From: Pterobdella sp. o SKG-2022
Taxonomy: Eukaryota; Annelida; Clitellata; Hirudinida; Piscicolidae
Assembly: GCA_964035795.1 (NCBI GenBank)
Contig: OZ038321.1
Coordinates: 5,880,996-5,944,995, forward strand
Length of the DNA stretch: 64,000 nt
Direction of reading: 5' to 3'
The notes under the pieces were generated by a model, which saw only the letters and a program-made list of their open reading frames with translations, did no database searches and had not been told where the DNA came from. The first letter of the stretch is position 1. Every line of letters starts with the position of its first letter. A program made the translations under genes and the position numbers. Below are positions 1-13,066 of this stretch, one piece after another.

Positions 1-1850
1 AAAAAATGATAAATAATAATAATAATAAATAAAATATAATTAATAACACACCAATCAAATAAAAAAAAGAAATAATAATGAATGAAAACGTGATTAATTA
101 TCATGATGGAAAAACAAAGAAGCGTATAAAATGAAAAAATAAAACAACAAGGAATATGGATAATATATAAGATATAAAATTAAAAGTCAGTGAAACTACT
201 ATCAATTAATTAATTGGAAATCATTTAAAATAATAATATTTAGTAGTTTCAGACTTTCAGAGTTATAAACAAGATTTTTGTTGTTGTGCAAGATTAATAG
301 AATTGACTTTATTAGAATGCAAATTTAATTATAAACCTTACAAAACAATGTTTAGCCACCATTAAATTATCATTGCTGTTTCCATTTCATATTATACAAA
401 CAAGTAACTATAATATATACCAAATAAACATAAAAACTAATAAAAATAAATGGAAAACAAACACTGAATTGGAAGTTTAGATTTGAGAGTTATCAACAAA
501 TAAAAGGTGAAATCTTAAGTTTTTGTTGCTAGGATGATAATATTAATATTTGGGAAAAAAAGTTATTGAAAAAAATGAGGGTCAATATTAGCTTGAAACA
601 AAATTGAATTATACAATATACGTACTTTCTTTCTTAAAACTCTGAGAAGGTTGTTGTCAAAATATATTTAAGCATCGGTTCCGATAATTTAAGTTTGTCT
701 TAGATAAAGTTTCTACAGTTACTTTTAAAATCAAACATTAGAGAAGTTAGGTATGTTTTAACGAAAAATTATTTCTAAATATTGGGACTATATTTGAAAA
801 AATAAAAAACACAAATAAAAAATAAATCTTGATAATAAATCAATTTCCTTAGATTGAACAAACTCGTGAAAATAAAAAAAATAAATAAAAAGGAAAAACT
901 CAGTGAAAAAGTAGGGGAAGGATCGAATAAAAGTGATTGAGTGGTGTGGTGTGTGTTGGATGGATGCTGGATTCCATACATACATCATGCTATAAAGAAA
1001 GGTTCATTATAATTAATCCTATTGCATCATTTAGCTTGTGTTAAAAGTCATTTGTCCATGTTTCAATAGGGTTCAACATGCGAAAGCAATCTACCTACTT
1101 TTTATTATTTATTTGCTTTTCTAATAAATAATTTATTATTCTATTTTTCTTTATTTATTTTTGTTTTTTATCAATTTTTTTCACGCTTTTTTTATTTCTC
1201 TGATAATTTGACTGCTTTAATTTTTCTTTTTTTTATATTTCATTTTGTCTGAGTTTGAAATTTAATTATAGTAACTGTCGGTATATAAAGTTTAATTTTG
1301 GAATTCAAAAATTTCAAACATTTTAAATTAAGAAAAAGTAGTATTAAAAGAGAATTAACATCTAACTGAAGTGCGTAAGTAATAAAAATCGAAGTTTTTC
1401 CACAAGTTATTTAAAAATCTTTGCAAAATAACTTCATAAAATCTTGAAAAGCTTATCAGCAAGCCAATACACAAAATATTTTTCATTCATCATTATGAAT
1501 CTATCATATTCTCCATAAATACATTCCAAATACAAGCATGCTTTTTGTTCATATAAGAAATTATTCCGTTTTTGAGACTAGAATGTTATTAATAATTTAT
1601 AAAAGTTCAAACTTCTCAAATTTTCTCTTCTCAAAAACTTAAACAACCTACTACACTAGAAATTTTTTATATCAAATGAAATGAATTCACTAATCTTTTA
1701 ATGGAATTATATACTACAGAATATATATTTAACAATCTGGACACTGCAATTGAAATTGACCAAAACTTTCCATATCACTCATATAAAACCACAAAAAATT
1801 TCAAATGCTACTTCAAAGCTTTTTTATTCTGCTAAATTGACTTTATTTGT
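1..1850. other. AT-rich stretch, no gene seen
   Basis: Low-complexity A/T runs, short open frames at chance level only. A slightly G/T-rich patch at 900-980 gives two short overlapping minus frames, which I reject. Confidence 0.6.
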
Positions 1851-1851
1851 T

Positions 1852-1891
1852 TTAGCCAGAGCTAACACTGACGGATAGAGAAGTGGGCATG
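1852..1891 (-). CDS. Candidate terminal exon of the minus-strand gene
   Basis: Acceptor AATTAAAATTCTAAG. In the phase left by 2985-3041 it reads MPTSLSVSVSSG then TAA (1852-1854), with AATAAA a few bases beyond. Both are common in AT-rich DNA, so confidence is low. Confidence 0.25.
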
Positions 1892-2482
1892 CTTAGAATT
1901 TTAATTTTCGAAATGTGACATATTGATAATCACTCTAAGTGTCTTATTTTAGAATCATTTATACTTTTAATTTTTTTTGATGAGTGTTTTAGACGAATTT
2001 CTTTTTAGTTTTGGTGGGAGAAAAGTTTTTGATATTATACTTTGATGAATAAGTATTTAATCTTTATGTAAAAAACTGATTTCTCAAGCTTTTGTTATTC
2101 TCGCATGTTTAAAGCAGCTTTTTGAGAACTCAAAGACAATAAAAACAAATTCTGGTGAAATAGATTGTTCTATCTGAAAGGAAGTTTTTGTAAGTTGTGC
2201 AGTTATAAAAAGAAAACAATTTAAAATTTAAAACTAAAATATTATAGCAATTTTACAGCAGTAAAATGGATTTTCTTCCGAATATAGTAATTCGTATGTA
2301 TGTCAAGTGAAGAAAAGGACAGCATAAATCGAAATTTGAATTTGCATGTGCTGAGAATGAATAAAGTTTTTTAAAAAAATTAAATACAGCAATGAATCAA
2401 TGAAAAAATTTCAAGCAATAAGAATTTGAGAAAAATTTGGAGCAGTATTAGAAACTCTTATGAAATGATGCAAAACTGATAG

Positions 2483-2605
2483 CCAGTTTGAACAATTCAT
2501 GGGTCTCTCTCGTTAGAGGATTTTGAGTGGCTTTCATACAAATCACTGGGTTTGAACTTCTCCCGTTGAAGGATTTGAGGGGCATTTGAATCAAATTCAA
2601 TAGAA
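2483..2605. repeat. Imperfect tandem duplication, ~58-bp unit
   Basis: gtttgaac...cgttagaggattttgag.ggctttcatacaaatca is followed by gtttgaac...cgttgaaggatttgaggggcatttgaatcaaatt. It is diverged, with no coding evidence. Confidence 0.5.
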
Positions 2606-2984
2606 AAGAATATTTGAGGAGGAATGGTTAACGGTCAAATTAGTTATCAATTACGATTAATATGCTCTCTAACTTTATCATAAGAATGTTATATAAAAAG
2701 TATAAGCATTTTGATGAAAAAAATTATCATTATTCATCGATGAATCATAAAAACTCAATAATCTTTTGTTTATCTAATTGATATTACCTCAACAGGTTTT
2801 GGTATTCTCCTAATAACCTTTTTATACCATACATAAATATAACTAATAAAAAATTAAATATAGATTATATTAATACTTTTTTGTATCAATAAGAAAAATA
2901 AATATAACCAACACAGAAAAAAACTGGAAATAGAAAAGGTTAATATATTTTGTACTCTAACGACGCATAAGAAAAGTAGCTCAC

Positions 2985-3041
2985 GTGCAGGTGACGTTGA
3001 TGTTTTGAGTAAAAGTTGACCAGGAATCTTGTGAGTTTGAT
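2985..3041 (-). CDS. Candidate exon downstream of the large minus-strand exon
   Basis: Acceptor ATTACTATACAACTGCAG and donor CTGCAC|GTGAGC. With the two bases left by the 5054-6408 exon it reads SNSQDSWSTFTQNINVTC, with one N-glycosylation-like site, and leaves two bases. Other frames are open too, so support is phase plus splice signals. Confidence 0.35.
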
Positions 3042-5050
3042 CTGCAGTTGTATAGTAATGCTACAATTTTTTATCTTACTATTACTGTTATAAGCTATGC
3101 ATGCATAATGATATAGTATGATGTGTTTGTATGTGTACGGTATTCAGAGGGAGCCAGTTTGAACACTTCCAAAGCTCAGAGTTGAATAAAAATTGAATAG
3201 TAAAAATTGAATGTTTTTATTTCAAAATCATATTTTGTGGAAGTCATTTTTGTTTTACTTTTTAACTACACAAAAAGTGGTGCCTTGTGAAAAATTGCGC
3301 TACTAAAATCCAAGTTTTGGTCGAATGATGCTTGACTCACATGCGTACGCACATTAAACAATATATTACTATATAAATGAAATATATTCATAAACTATTA
3401 GATAAATGAATATTAAATAGGTATTACACTAATTTTTCATACTAGAAATGAATTAAAATCCTAATTAAAAAGTAAAATAATATTTCTAACTATGTGGTTT
3501 TATTGAAAAAAATCAACTCTTTATTGGAACCATAAACTTTCAAAAAGTTTGAACATAATTAGTCTCATGTATCCAAATTAGGAGAAAAATCGGTTTTTTA
3601 TAAATATTTATGATAACATGATTTTGTTATATGTACCCAGTAGTTGGATTGATATCTTAGTGTGAAAAATATTTGATGTTTATTTATAGGTTGTGCTTGA
3701 GAGTTAATGTTGCACCCCCAAGTAGGGGCACTCAATGATGTAAGTTTAACTTACAAAAAGCTTTGTATTAAAAAATTTGCTTCAATAAAAACTCGGTGTT
3801 TGTTTTTTTAGAATTGGTGGTGATATTTAGTAGACGTTATGATGTATAGGAACAAATAATAGAATGGAAGGATACAATTAATAGAATGAAAATTCAAATT
3901 TATAGATATAAATGCTTCGAAGCATTTTAGTGTTATTTAAATTAATTTTTTCCATAAACTCAAATTGGATGACAGTGATGGATTCGTCATTCAAATTGAA
4001 ATCCTATCAAATACTCAATAGTTTCATTATAAAATACAACACTTTCTATTAAGAGTGATATAATATCAATTTTGTTTCAAGTTATATATATAAAGAATAA
4101 TGATAATAATGATTATTATTATTTTTTATATTTATTGATTATTGTTTTTTTCAAGCTCTTTCATTAGCTTTTTGTAACGCATATATTTTTATCTTTGTTT
4201 TTCCATTACTCCACTCCCTTCGAAGTGTAGCAGTTATTTTTTCAGCATTTTTGCCACTCATAAGTTTTTTTATCCAGTTTTGAGTTTATGCTCTCTCTAT
4301 ATATGTACAATGTTGTATTACTATAGTTGTATTATTAATTTTTTCTAGTTTTATTTATATGTTCATTCGGTGTCGATATTGTTATTATTCAATGTTACTT
4401 TTGAAAAGTTTTTGTTTTTGTTGACACAAATTTTTTATTATGTTTTGTTTATTTATCTGTTATTCGTGAAATTAGAAACATATCCAACTTTGAATTTATA
4501 ACTAAATTATAACAATAATAACTACTATTATGACTAAATTATGAATATCCAATAAAATAGATGAAAAAAAAACAATAAAGAAAGCCTAAAGCTATAACAA
4601 CCAGAAAATTGAAATTTTGAGCAAATTTCACTGGCATGCCGGTTCTTAAAGTCTAAAAACAGGTTTAGTCGCATGGTTTTGTAAAATGTTTGAAATGAAT
4701 GCAATTTCCAAACTATAACTTATTTCAAATCACTTATCAAAGTAACTACTAAAAAACAATGCGTTATAACTTTGCCTTGAACCTTTTTTTAGCTTTCCTT
4801 TTATGCAGTGTTTCAAAATATAAGTCAAAACAAAATTAACTAAATAAAAAAACTTCCAAACATCAAACAACAGCATGAAAAAAGTGCATGAAAAAAAAAA
4901 TTGCTTTTTTTTAATCAAATTAAATAACTTATGAAGAAATTTTGAAAGCTTAATTAGTATTTATGTGCCGTAATCGAATTCAGGAATAAAGATATAAATG
5001 AAGTCATTTCTATTAAACCAGTTTGAGATTTGAAATGAAACTAAATCAGT
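3042..5050. other. No gene seen; probable intron of the minus-strand gene
   Basis: AT-rich, no frame beyond chance. It lies between the candidate exon at 3041 and the large exon at 5054. Confidence 0.5.
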
Positions 5051-5053
5051 TAC

Positions 5054-6408
5054 CTTTCAAGAAACTCAATGAGATGAGAAGAGCACTTTTTGGCGGGATG
5101 ATCCCAGTAGTTGTGTGGGCAGGATGACTGGGGATGGTAGGGTGGGTGGTGGTTGAGATAATGTTTTTTCGAGTTACTGTTTCTTTTTTTCTTTTTTTTG
5201 AAGCGTTTGTTATGTTGTTGTCTATGGAGGAAGGATAGGTTAATTTGATTTGTCTCGATTTGATTTTTTGAAGATTGAAAATATTTATTTTTGTTTATTG
5301 CAGAAATGTTATGTTCTGTTTTGTCTGTATGTTCGTGATTTTTGTTTAAATGAAATAAATAATGACTCTCTTTTGCGTTTTCGTGAGCAGCTTCTATTTT
5401 TTGTGTTTTAGTTGTTGAAATTTCATTGTCACTAAATGTACTTTTTTCGTATTGCGTTGAACTTTGATTTTGCCATTCAATCATCAAATGATGTCCAAGC
5501 TGACTCAATGAACTTGAATCAATAATATTGTGAACACTTCCAAACTCATTTCCAAAAAAAATTTTTTTTTTAGAAGCATCCAAACCATCTTCATTATTTA
5601 ATAAATATGCTTTATTCGGATAAATCTGGTCATTAGATTGATTTTTAGAGTTCAAAAGACTAAGTAGATATCGGTAGTTATTTCTTGAGTCAGGATCGCT
5701 TGAATTTGCCATTGAGCATTTGGGAGAGGAACAAAGGCTTTTTCTCTCTTTGTTTCTCATTGTAGACTGCCTGTGTGCAACAAAAGACTTTTCATTCCTG
5801 CTTATTTTGTTTTTTAAATAAAGAATTACTCTTTGTTTTTTTGAAAAATTGTTTGTGGCATGAGATTCTGCTGCAGAGCCTATAGTGGATGGGGCTTTAT
5901 TGCTTTCATTCGGCTTTTCTGTGCCTTTGCTGTTTTTATCCTTTTCAGTGTGTTTACTAATGTCATTTGTATTGTTTATGTGCATATTATTGAGCTTTTT
6001 ATGTTTCTTTAATAGCTTTTGAAAAAAGATTGTTTGAGTTTTGTTTGGTACGTTATTGTTTCCATGAGGATATCTTAAATCATAAGCATTTGCTTTGTTT
6101 TTTACTATCATCTCGGCGCGGTTTTTTTTCTTCTCTAATAATGCAATATTGTAATTATCGTATCTCATATTGTCTTCATCATGTTTACTCCCAGATGAAT
6201 TAAATAAATTTTGCGTTCTTTCAAAGCTATTATTTCTGTAGCCTTCTTTAAAATTAAAGTTTTTCATTTTCTTGTTGTCTTTAATGACCGACTCAATATT
6301 TTTTCCTAAGTGGGAATGGGACTTGAACGGTTGGTGGCTGTTTGAGATGTTTGCAAACGGATTATTTTCTTCAATCTTCACTGGTTCATCTGTTTTGTTG
6401 TTTATACT
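5054..6408 (-). CDS. Large exon of an unidentified Asn/Lys/His/Ser-rich protein
   Basis: This 451-codon open exon is far longer than chance allows in such A+T-rich DNA, and its G+C is higher than the flanks. No ATG lies between the upstream in-frame TGA and residue KIEENNPFANISNSHQ, and the apparent start at 6381 is GTG. It is therefore best read as an internal exon with acceptor TTGTTTTCAAAATATTTAAG and donor GAAAG|GTAACT, leaving two bases. The sequence is mostly low-complexity, with basic runs (FKKKKKRNSNSKK) and no membrane segment. Near the end is SSCPHNYWDHPAKKCSSH, the only cysteine-bearing ordered-looking part. No family is recognised. C-P-x2-YWD-x5-C loosely recalls a TNF-receptor-type Cys loop; this is a resemblance only. 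Confidence 0.7.
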
Positions 6409-7114
6409 CTTAAATATTTTGAAAACAATTCAGCTACTGCCTAATTTTTAAGTTAGTATTCTACACAAAACAAATTTTATAAATAAGACATTTGAGCAAC
6501 CATACTAAATTAATAAAAGAATTTTTGGTTTGTAATCTTCATCATTCAGGTTGTTCATAACATGAGCATGATAATTTGAAGTAATAAAAAATTTTTTTTC
6601 ATAATAAAAAAAAAATAGCATTGGAATTTTTATTTCTGGTAAATTTTAAATAAATGACTAATATTATGTTTCGTTTAAGATATATCACTTTTGCTTCATA
6701 ATTTTATAATTCTTCTATAACTATACTTCAATTAAAATGATTCAATAAATTTCTTTCAAACAAAATTAAACTTGTCAATCAGTTTTGAGAGTAAGTTTCA
6801 TCCTACCGCATTTTAATAAATATTTTACAAGTTCGAACAAATAAACAAAATCTCTATTATATATAATATATTCGAGATATTTTTTTGAATTCAACTGTAC
6901 GATACTTTTTCGAAGTTAGCTTGCATTATCGGCTAGAATGATACATGAGCAAGATTTTAGTGGGTTGACTCAAAATCTTCTACAAAATCGTGTTATCAAT
7001 TTTTCTAAATACTCAACTCTCAATTATATTTCCAAGTAATTATTTTTAATAAAAATAACTGTTTATTCACATTTTTAAAGTTTATTTGGCAATTTCATCA
7101 ATTTTCTTTGTTAG

Positions 7115-7161
7115 ACTTATGAGAACAACCTTTGAGCAATCAGTCGTTTCTTGCAAGCTCC
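7115..7161 (+). CDS. Candidate short exon with strong splice sites
   Basis: The acceptor atcaattttctttgttag and the donor AGCTCC|GTAAGTGG are both strong. One open frame: LMRTTFEQSVVSCKL. It could be untranslated. Confidence 0.35.
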
Positions 7162-8471
7162 GTAAGTGGTTTCATGCGAATTATGCTTCAATTTAATCAT
7201 AAATAACATTAGCTTCTTAAAAATTATTATGTTATAACTGGTTGAAACTCGCGTCATATTTGTGGAGACCATCGGAATAACAATTTTACAAAGAAGTTAC
7301 AAAAAATATTGAAGTTGAACTTACAAAAAACCATATCTCCGTGTGATTTTAAACATAGCATTAAACTCAAATTCCGGATAATACCGCTTTATAAAACACC
7401 CTTGCTATTTCAAAAAGTTTCAATCCCTCTAAATTGAGATGCTTATGAATGAGGCAACAAGATGATATATTATCTTTTTAAAACGTAACGTGATAATGGG
7501 AAATGTATTTTATAGCTTTGATTAATGCTTGTGAGCTTTTGAAGATGATGTCTCGAGTGTGGTAGATGAGAAGTATGTTAATGTACAGGCAGGGTTTGAT
7601 GTCCAACGTTAAACGCGTGGCTTTTGTTTAATAGGGAAATATAATAAAGATTTAGTCTATCTCATTGGAAGCTCGGTTATGAGTTACATACAGAAAAAAT
7701 ATTTTTTTGTTGGAATTGTTTGCTGGTAACGACACATATAAACTATAGTTGTGACATTTTGTGATGAATTGTTATCAAATACTGATATATTGAACAATTT
7801 TTAGTTTCGATGGTGGTATAATTAATAATAACTAGATAGGATAATAATGAAATTTTTTGGAGCATTTTGATAGATGTAGCTTAATATTCTTGCTGGCCAA
7901 TTAGAATGTGAAGGATGAAGAGTTGGCGAGTACTTAGTTTGCCATAAACTTCAGTAAATCGTCTTAAAATTTTTGTAGCTTTTATTAATTATTTCTGCTT
8001 TTATAAAAATTCTTATAATTTTAACTTTGAGATTTATTTTTGCAACTTGCTTAAACTATGAAAAAATTCAAGAAATATATTTTTAATAAGAGCATAATTT
8101 AACATAACAAACTGAGAGTATAATGAATTATTTCCCAAACTTTTGTACCGTTTTGAGTTTTTTAATAAAGTATTCTTGGCGTCATGCATACGACCCGCAC
8201 CTCTCGTCAGCATTTCCAATTCAATACATCACGTTGCTCAATCGATTTCAAACAAAAGCAAACGTTTATTCTACTTATCCTTTCTAATCAGATTTTTAAA
8301 CGAATAAAAAATACACAATTAATAGTATAGTGGAAAAAAAATTTAGGAGAATGGGTTAAAATGCTGCTAAAAGAGGGTTCTGCTGGATGAGTTATGCTTG
8401 CCACTGTGCTTGCAACCAACACTCTTGTATTCCTCTCACGCCTTTGTCTATGATGCTTTTTTAGTCATTTT

Positions 8472-8665
8472 TTTCATTCATTCGTCACATCTGTTAATCC
8501 ATTTATTTATCCATTCGGTTTTATGAAAAAAATTGTTACTTATATTTATCCCTCCTCCATCCAGCCATCATCCATCTAACTACCCATCCATCAAACCCTC
8601 CCCTTCATCTATCCATCAATCGAATTTAATTCATTTATTCTTTCATCCACTCATACATCATCTTG
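8472..8665. repeat. Degenerate (ATCC)n tract
   Basis: Imperfect catccatc/attcattc tetranucleotide repeats, non-coding. Confidence 0.85.
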
Positions 8666-11600
8666 CTAAATAGTCTTCATTTGCTTTTTGCACATAAGGA
8701 ATCATAATGTTATTTTATGAGTTTTTAATTTCCATAGAATGTTTATTTTTTCTTTATATTAATTCCATTATCAAAAACTCTGCATCACTGTTGAAAAACA
8801 TCCGGTTTCAACATCATTATTTGAAAAAAAAAGTTTTTATTAAAAACATTATATCTACGAGTGGAAATATGCTCAGCCAATTCAAGCAAGTGACCTGAAT
8901 ACTTATATGTGAATTGAGGCAGCAAAAGGCTGGCCAGTGTTTGTCTTGTCGCAATATTACGCCATTCACTCTCTCATCTTCATAAATTTTTATTGTTTTA
9001 TATTTCAAATATCTCACTGTTTCAGGAGCTTTTATGGGCTATATTTCGAAGTTTGGGCTTTTTTGAACTGTTTTATTTTGAGTTATTGTAAATGATTTTA
9101 TTCAAATCTAAAAAACTGAATTTAAATACAAACTGATGAATCACCATGTAAAACCTGCTATATTTAACACCATGCTAATTGATAATTTGTGGGCGATTTG
9201 AAGATGTCAACATGAGAAGTAATAATAAGGAATATGAAAGAGCAAACATTACGCGTGATAACATTTTGAATGTATACAACTGTAGTGTGAATTGTAATTT
9301 GAATTTTAAAATAAATATTTCAGTTTTGATAGGAATTTTTTATGTGTTTTGTATTTTTCACATAAAACAAATTACGGTTTAATAATTATTTACAAGAAAA
9401 ACAATGTACTTTACATGTAAAAAATATACCTTGTGGATAACCTAATACATATGAACTCGGCATCACATGTAAATAAAATTTTATTTTTTTTTTGAAAAAG
9501 ATTATTTTATACGGAATACCAATTTGAGTCTTTAATATCGTTGATTTACAATGGTGCTTTTCAAAAAATAATATCAGTGGCTTAAATTACAATTTTCGAA
9601 AATAACTTATAATGAAACAATAAAAAAAAAATTTGTATGACTTGGAAGTTAATTAAATTGCTGAACAATAATTTAAAAACAAAAAATTTCGTTTAATGAA
9701 GTTGTAGAAAGAAAAAAACGTGATACAAAGTTGTATAAACTAAATAACTCAATACAAAATATATATAAATTCATTAAACTCATTTGGAACAAATCATTAT
9801 TTTGAAGTTTGCAAACACCCAAAAAAACTATTTTTAAATTTGAACAAATCAATCCTTGAAATTAATCATGCAAAAACTCAAACAAAAACTGTATAAGAAT
9901 ACAAACACATAATTATGAGGGTATGTTTTAAGGGATGTTTTATGCTTATTTCCCATTAAGAATGCATTTTTGACCTGCTTCCTGCTTTCAAACGTGTTTT
10001 GGATAATTTTCATTTTTTATGAATACTTTTGTACTTTTATTTGTGTTTTCGACCGTTATATAGTTTTTTTTCAGATATATTTTTTTTACTACTTTTTAAT
10101 TAGTTGTACTATGTAGTTTTTTTATATTTTTTTGCGTTTAAATTTATTTTATTTTATAGTTTTCCAAAAATTTTCATCATGAAGAATAGTTTTGTTGCAC
10201 GTTTTTTCAGCTTGAGGAGTACTTGCGATAAATTCCAGCATAAGAGCGGTTCGACGTTTTGTAGGCAACATTGAATATTTATGAAGTTATTATAAAAGTC
10301 TGCGCTCAATAAATTCTTTCCAACTTCACAAATGAATAAACTTTTCAAATAGCTTTTCATTTATTACAATTGATCATAAAAATGCAATATGCAGATTTGT
10401 TAATCATTTGCTTTCAAATTATTTTTTAGCCTATTTCCGAAAAGTGACTAAGCTAGAATTTTGTATTGTTGAAAAAAAAATAACGGCATTAGAAATTAAT
10501 GGATAAAGAATCTTCAGCTTCAACAAATGAAAAAATCCTTCTGTTTCATTGGTGTTCTGTTGATTTCAAACGAATCACCGTCGTCAGCATAAGGGGGTTT
10601 ATCTCGAAGAATGATGCAATGTGGTTAACAAAGCAATAAGAAAAAATAGCAACAATAAAATAGCCAAAAAATGTTTTTTCATTTGAAAATCAGTATCATG
10701 AGTCTAGCGTATAAGCACAAAAATTAATCTAAAAAATAGTATAGAAAATCACAAGTTGCACGTTGATTGGCATTTAGACCAGGAAGGGCCGAAGAAGATT
10801 TGACGAATTAAATGCTTCTTTGTTAAATTTAAAAAAAAAATTAAAAAATAGATTGAAGATTTTTTCCGAATAGTACCAGCTAATTTCCTTTAAAAACAAC
10901 CGTATTGCATTCTTGTGCGTAAATAGCCCAATAAATTCAGCACAAAACCATTTTTCATAAATTCCTTCTAAAACATGTTTTGTATTCACAAATTAACCTC
11001 TATCGGTGTTTTTATTAAAACAAATAGCACTCATCAGCGCTCAAAACTTCAGCCATGTTTCTTGAGACAATGAAAAAAGCCAATGTGAAAACCCGGTGAT
11101 AATTTTTATGCCCGCTGTTTTGTCAGTCGTGCTGTCACTATAACCCAGTGTTTTTTTACTTTATTTGCTTTTATTCTTAGGAAGTGGCTGTCCATATTTT
11201 TAGAATTTCTTCAGATTTTCTTTCATACAATTCTCGTGTCGTCTGCATGCAAAGGCTTTTTACAACTACACAGGCCATAAAACTAGTACAAACAGATAAA
11301 TATATTTGATACTTTTCTGCGCCATCAAAACTAATTGTCAGATGGCCCGTAATTACATCATTCTCAGTGTGATGGCTATATATTCCCTCTTTGTTTTTAT
11401 TGTGCTAATTCACAATAGCTTCATGTTAATTAATGTTTTTGCAGTCTATAAAAATTTTGAAAATGTTTTGGATTTTTGTGCCGAACAAAGATCTTCTATT
11501 TCTATATTTCGTACATATTTGTGCGTTTTTTCATTAAAACTTTCATATGTTTGCCTTTAACCCTCTTGCTTGCAACCCCACATATCTACAATCCTATAAT

Positions 11601-12415
11601 AAAACTAACAGTGAATTGCCATTAGCCAAGCTTTCACCGTAGAGTACTTGATAATATAAGTAAACCCAAAGAAAGACTTTGACATATGAAAAAACGTTTA
11701 GCGTTGTTTCCGAAACATAAAAATAATAAAAATCCCGATTTTAGGCACCTCCACTTATTAATGGCAATTATGGGTTTATTATACCACTACAGACCACCGT
11801 CATTTTAATAGTTTCAAAAATATGAATGATCGTTGTTGATGATTTATATCCAATGCTGTACTCCTTGCTTTTTAATTTGTCTCATCGATCTTTTTAATTG
11901 GCTTTTTCCTCAGAGTTTTTCTTTGTTTTGAATTCAAATATTTTCAATTCTACATATCCAAGATTGTATCTTTGAATTTTTCATTCAGTTTTAGTTTTTT
12001 TGAGTTTTGGTAAATTCATCTTGTCCAAGTTTTCATTAGTGATAAATTATTATAAAACAAAAATTTAATTTCAAACCTTGATTGTTTTTAAAAATTCACT
12101 TTTTTCACGTGATTAAGATAAAACTTCTTTACCATCTTTTTCAGGGCTATCGTACAAAGCTCTATCTTGAGTTTTTTCCATTCAACTTCTTACATAATTA
12201 AAATTTCAGATAAATCTTTTATAAAAAACAAATGTTTTTAATATTTTTTCTCTAATACTGCAATTTTTTTAATTTTTTTGCAAATCGCATTAACTAATGC
12301 TCACAATTCGTGAAAACCGTTTGAAAACACAAGCCAATTTATTTATAAAATAAAACAAGATATACAACAAACTTTAAAGCCATGTTTGAATATTTATAAA
12401 ACCTTAAGTTACAAG

Positions 12416-12483
12416 CTTGATACCATTTCCACCACAACCTCCTTCTAACTTCAAACCAACGACACTCTATCGATCGCACCGAA
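12416..12483 (+). CDS. Candidate Pro-rich exon
   Basis: One frame reads LIPFPPQPPSNFKPTTLYRS after a weak acceptor (aagttacaag), with donor CCGAA|GTATTG. The minus strand is open too. G+C is high for the region. Confidence 0.25.
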
Positions 12484-13001
12484 GTATTGTTGTTTTGCAC
12501 GGGAAATGAGACTAAAAATTTTTTAGTTTTCAATCAAATGCTCGTCTTCCATTTGTTTGTGCATTGAAGTTCACTGTACTTTGTATTTCTGAATATTATT
12601 CTTTGAGTCGGTTACTCTTCATATAGCTTGTACTCCATGTGAAATACTCAAGATTTATTGTGTGTAAGATTGAAAGGACATAGTGTATGTATGTTTAGGA
12701 GGATTTCTTCAACCAGTGTTATTTTTTGATTGCTCAAAATTAAAATTATCAAATAACATTAACAAATACTTCACATCTATATGAATAAAAAACAAAATTT
12801 CAACGAAAAACATGAAATTAGATGTTTGCAAAAAAAAACAGCAAGAGAACTCTTAAAGTAAAACTAAAACCTCTTGTACATTGAAAAAAATAGTTTTTGT
12901 TCACTAAATAAGTAATTTTGAATTGTGTGATGAGCTTGATAACATCACTCAATAATCTTTTATTATTTGAGCGACGATGTAAGACAAATCCTTCAGTATA
13001 C

Positions 13002-13066
13002 GTATAAAATGCACGCAAAATCCTGATTCGAAGGGATAATATGGCAGGAAAAATAACATGGGGAAG
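13002..13066 (-). CDS. Candidate Cys-rich exon
   Basis: The acceptor follows a long pyrimidine-rich stretch (GATTATTTTCGTTACACTCATAAG) and the donor is TATAC|GTATAC. In the phase left by 14941-15119 it reads SPCYFSCHIIPSNQDFACIL and ends in phase 0, which fits the large exon at 6408. Two other frames are also open for over 100 codons (12818-13287). PCxxxC recalls disulfide-rich extracellular domains. Confidence 0.3.

Larger units (their letters stand above)
6409..12415. other. Mostly non-coding, possible intron
   Basis: Apart from the candidate exon at 7115 and the (ATCC)n tract, I see only short chance frames (8034-8219, 8817-9017, 9179-9382, 10154-10360, 10774-10989, 11306-11560). Of these, 10774-10989 (minus) and 11306-11560 (+) are hydrophobic and mildly protein-like but unsupported by splice sites. 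Confidence 0.5.

Noticed and set aside
6379..6381. Translation start of the large minus-strand frame
   Set aside because: The codon is GTG, not ATG; the frame is open further upstream to a likely splice acceptor, so this is an internal exon.
10222..10271. Micro-exon candidate on + after cacgttttttcag
   Set aside because: The donor (GTAGGC) is weak and the minus strand reads equally well.
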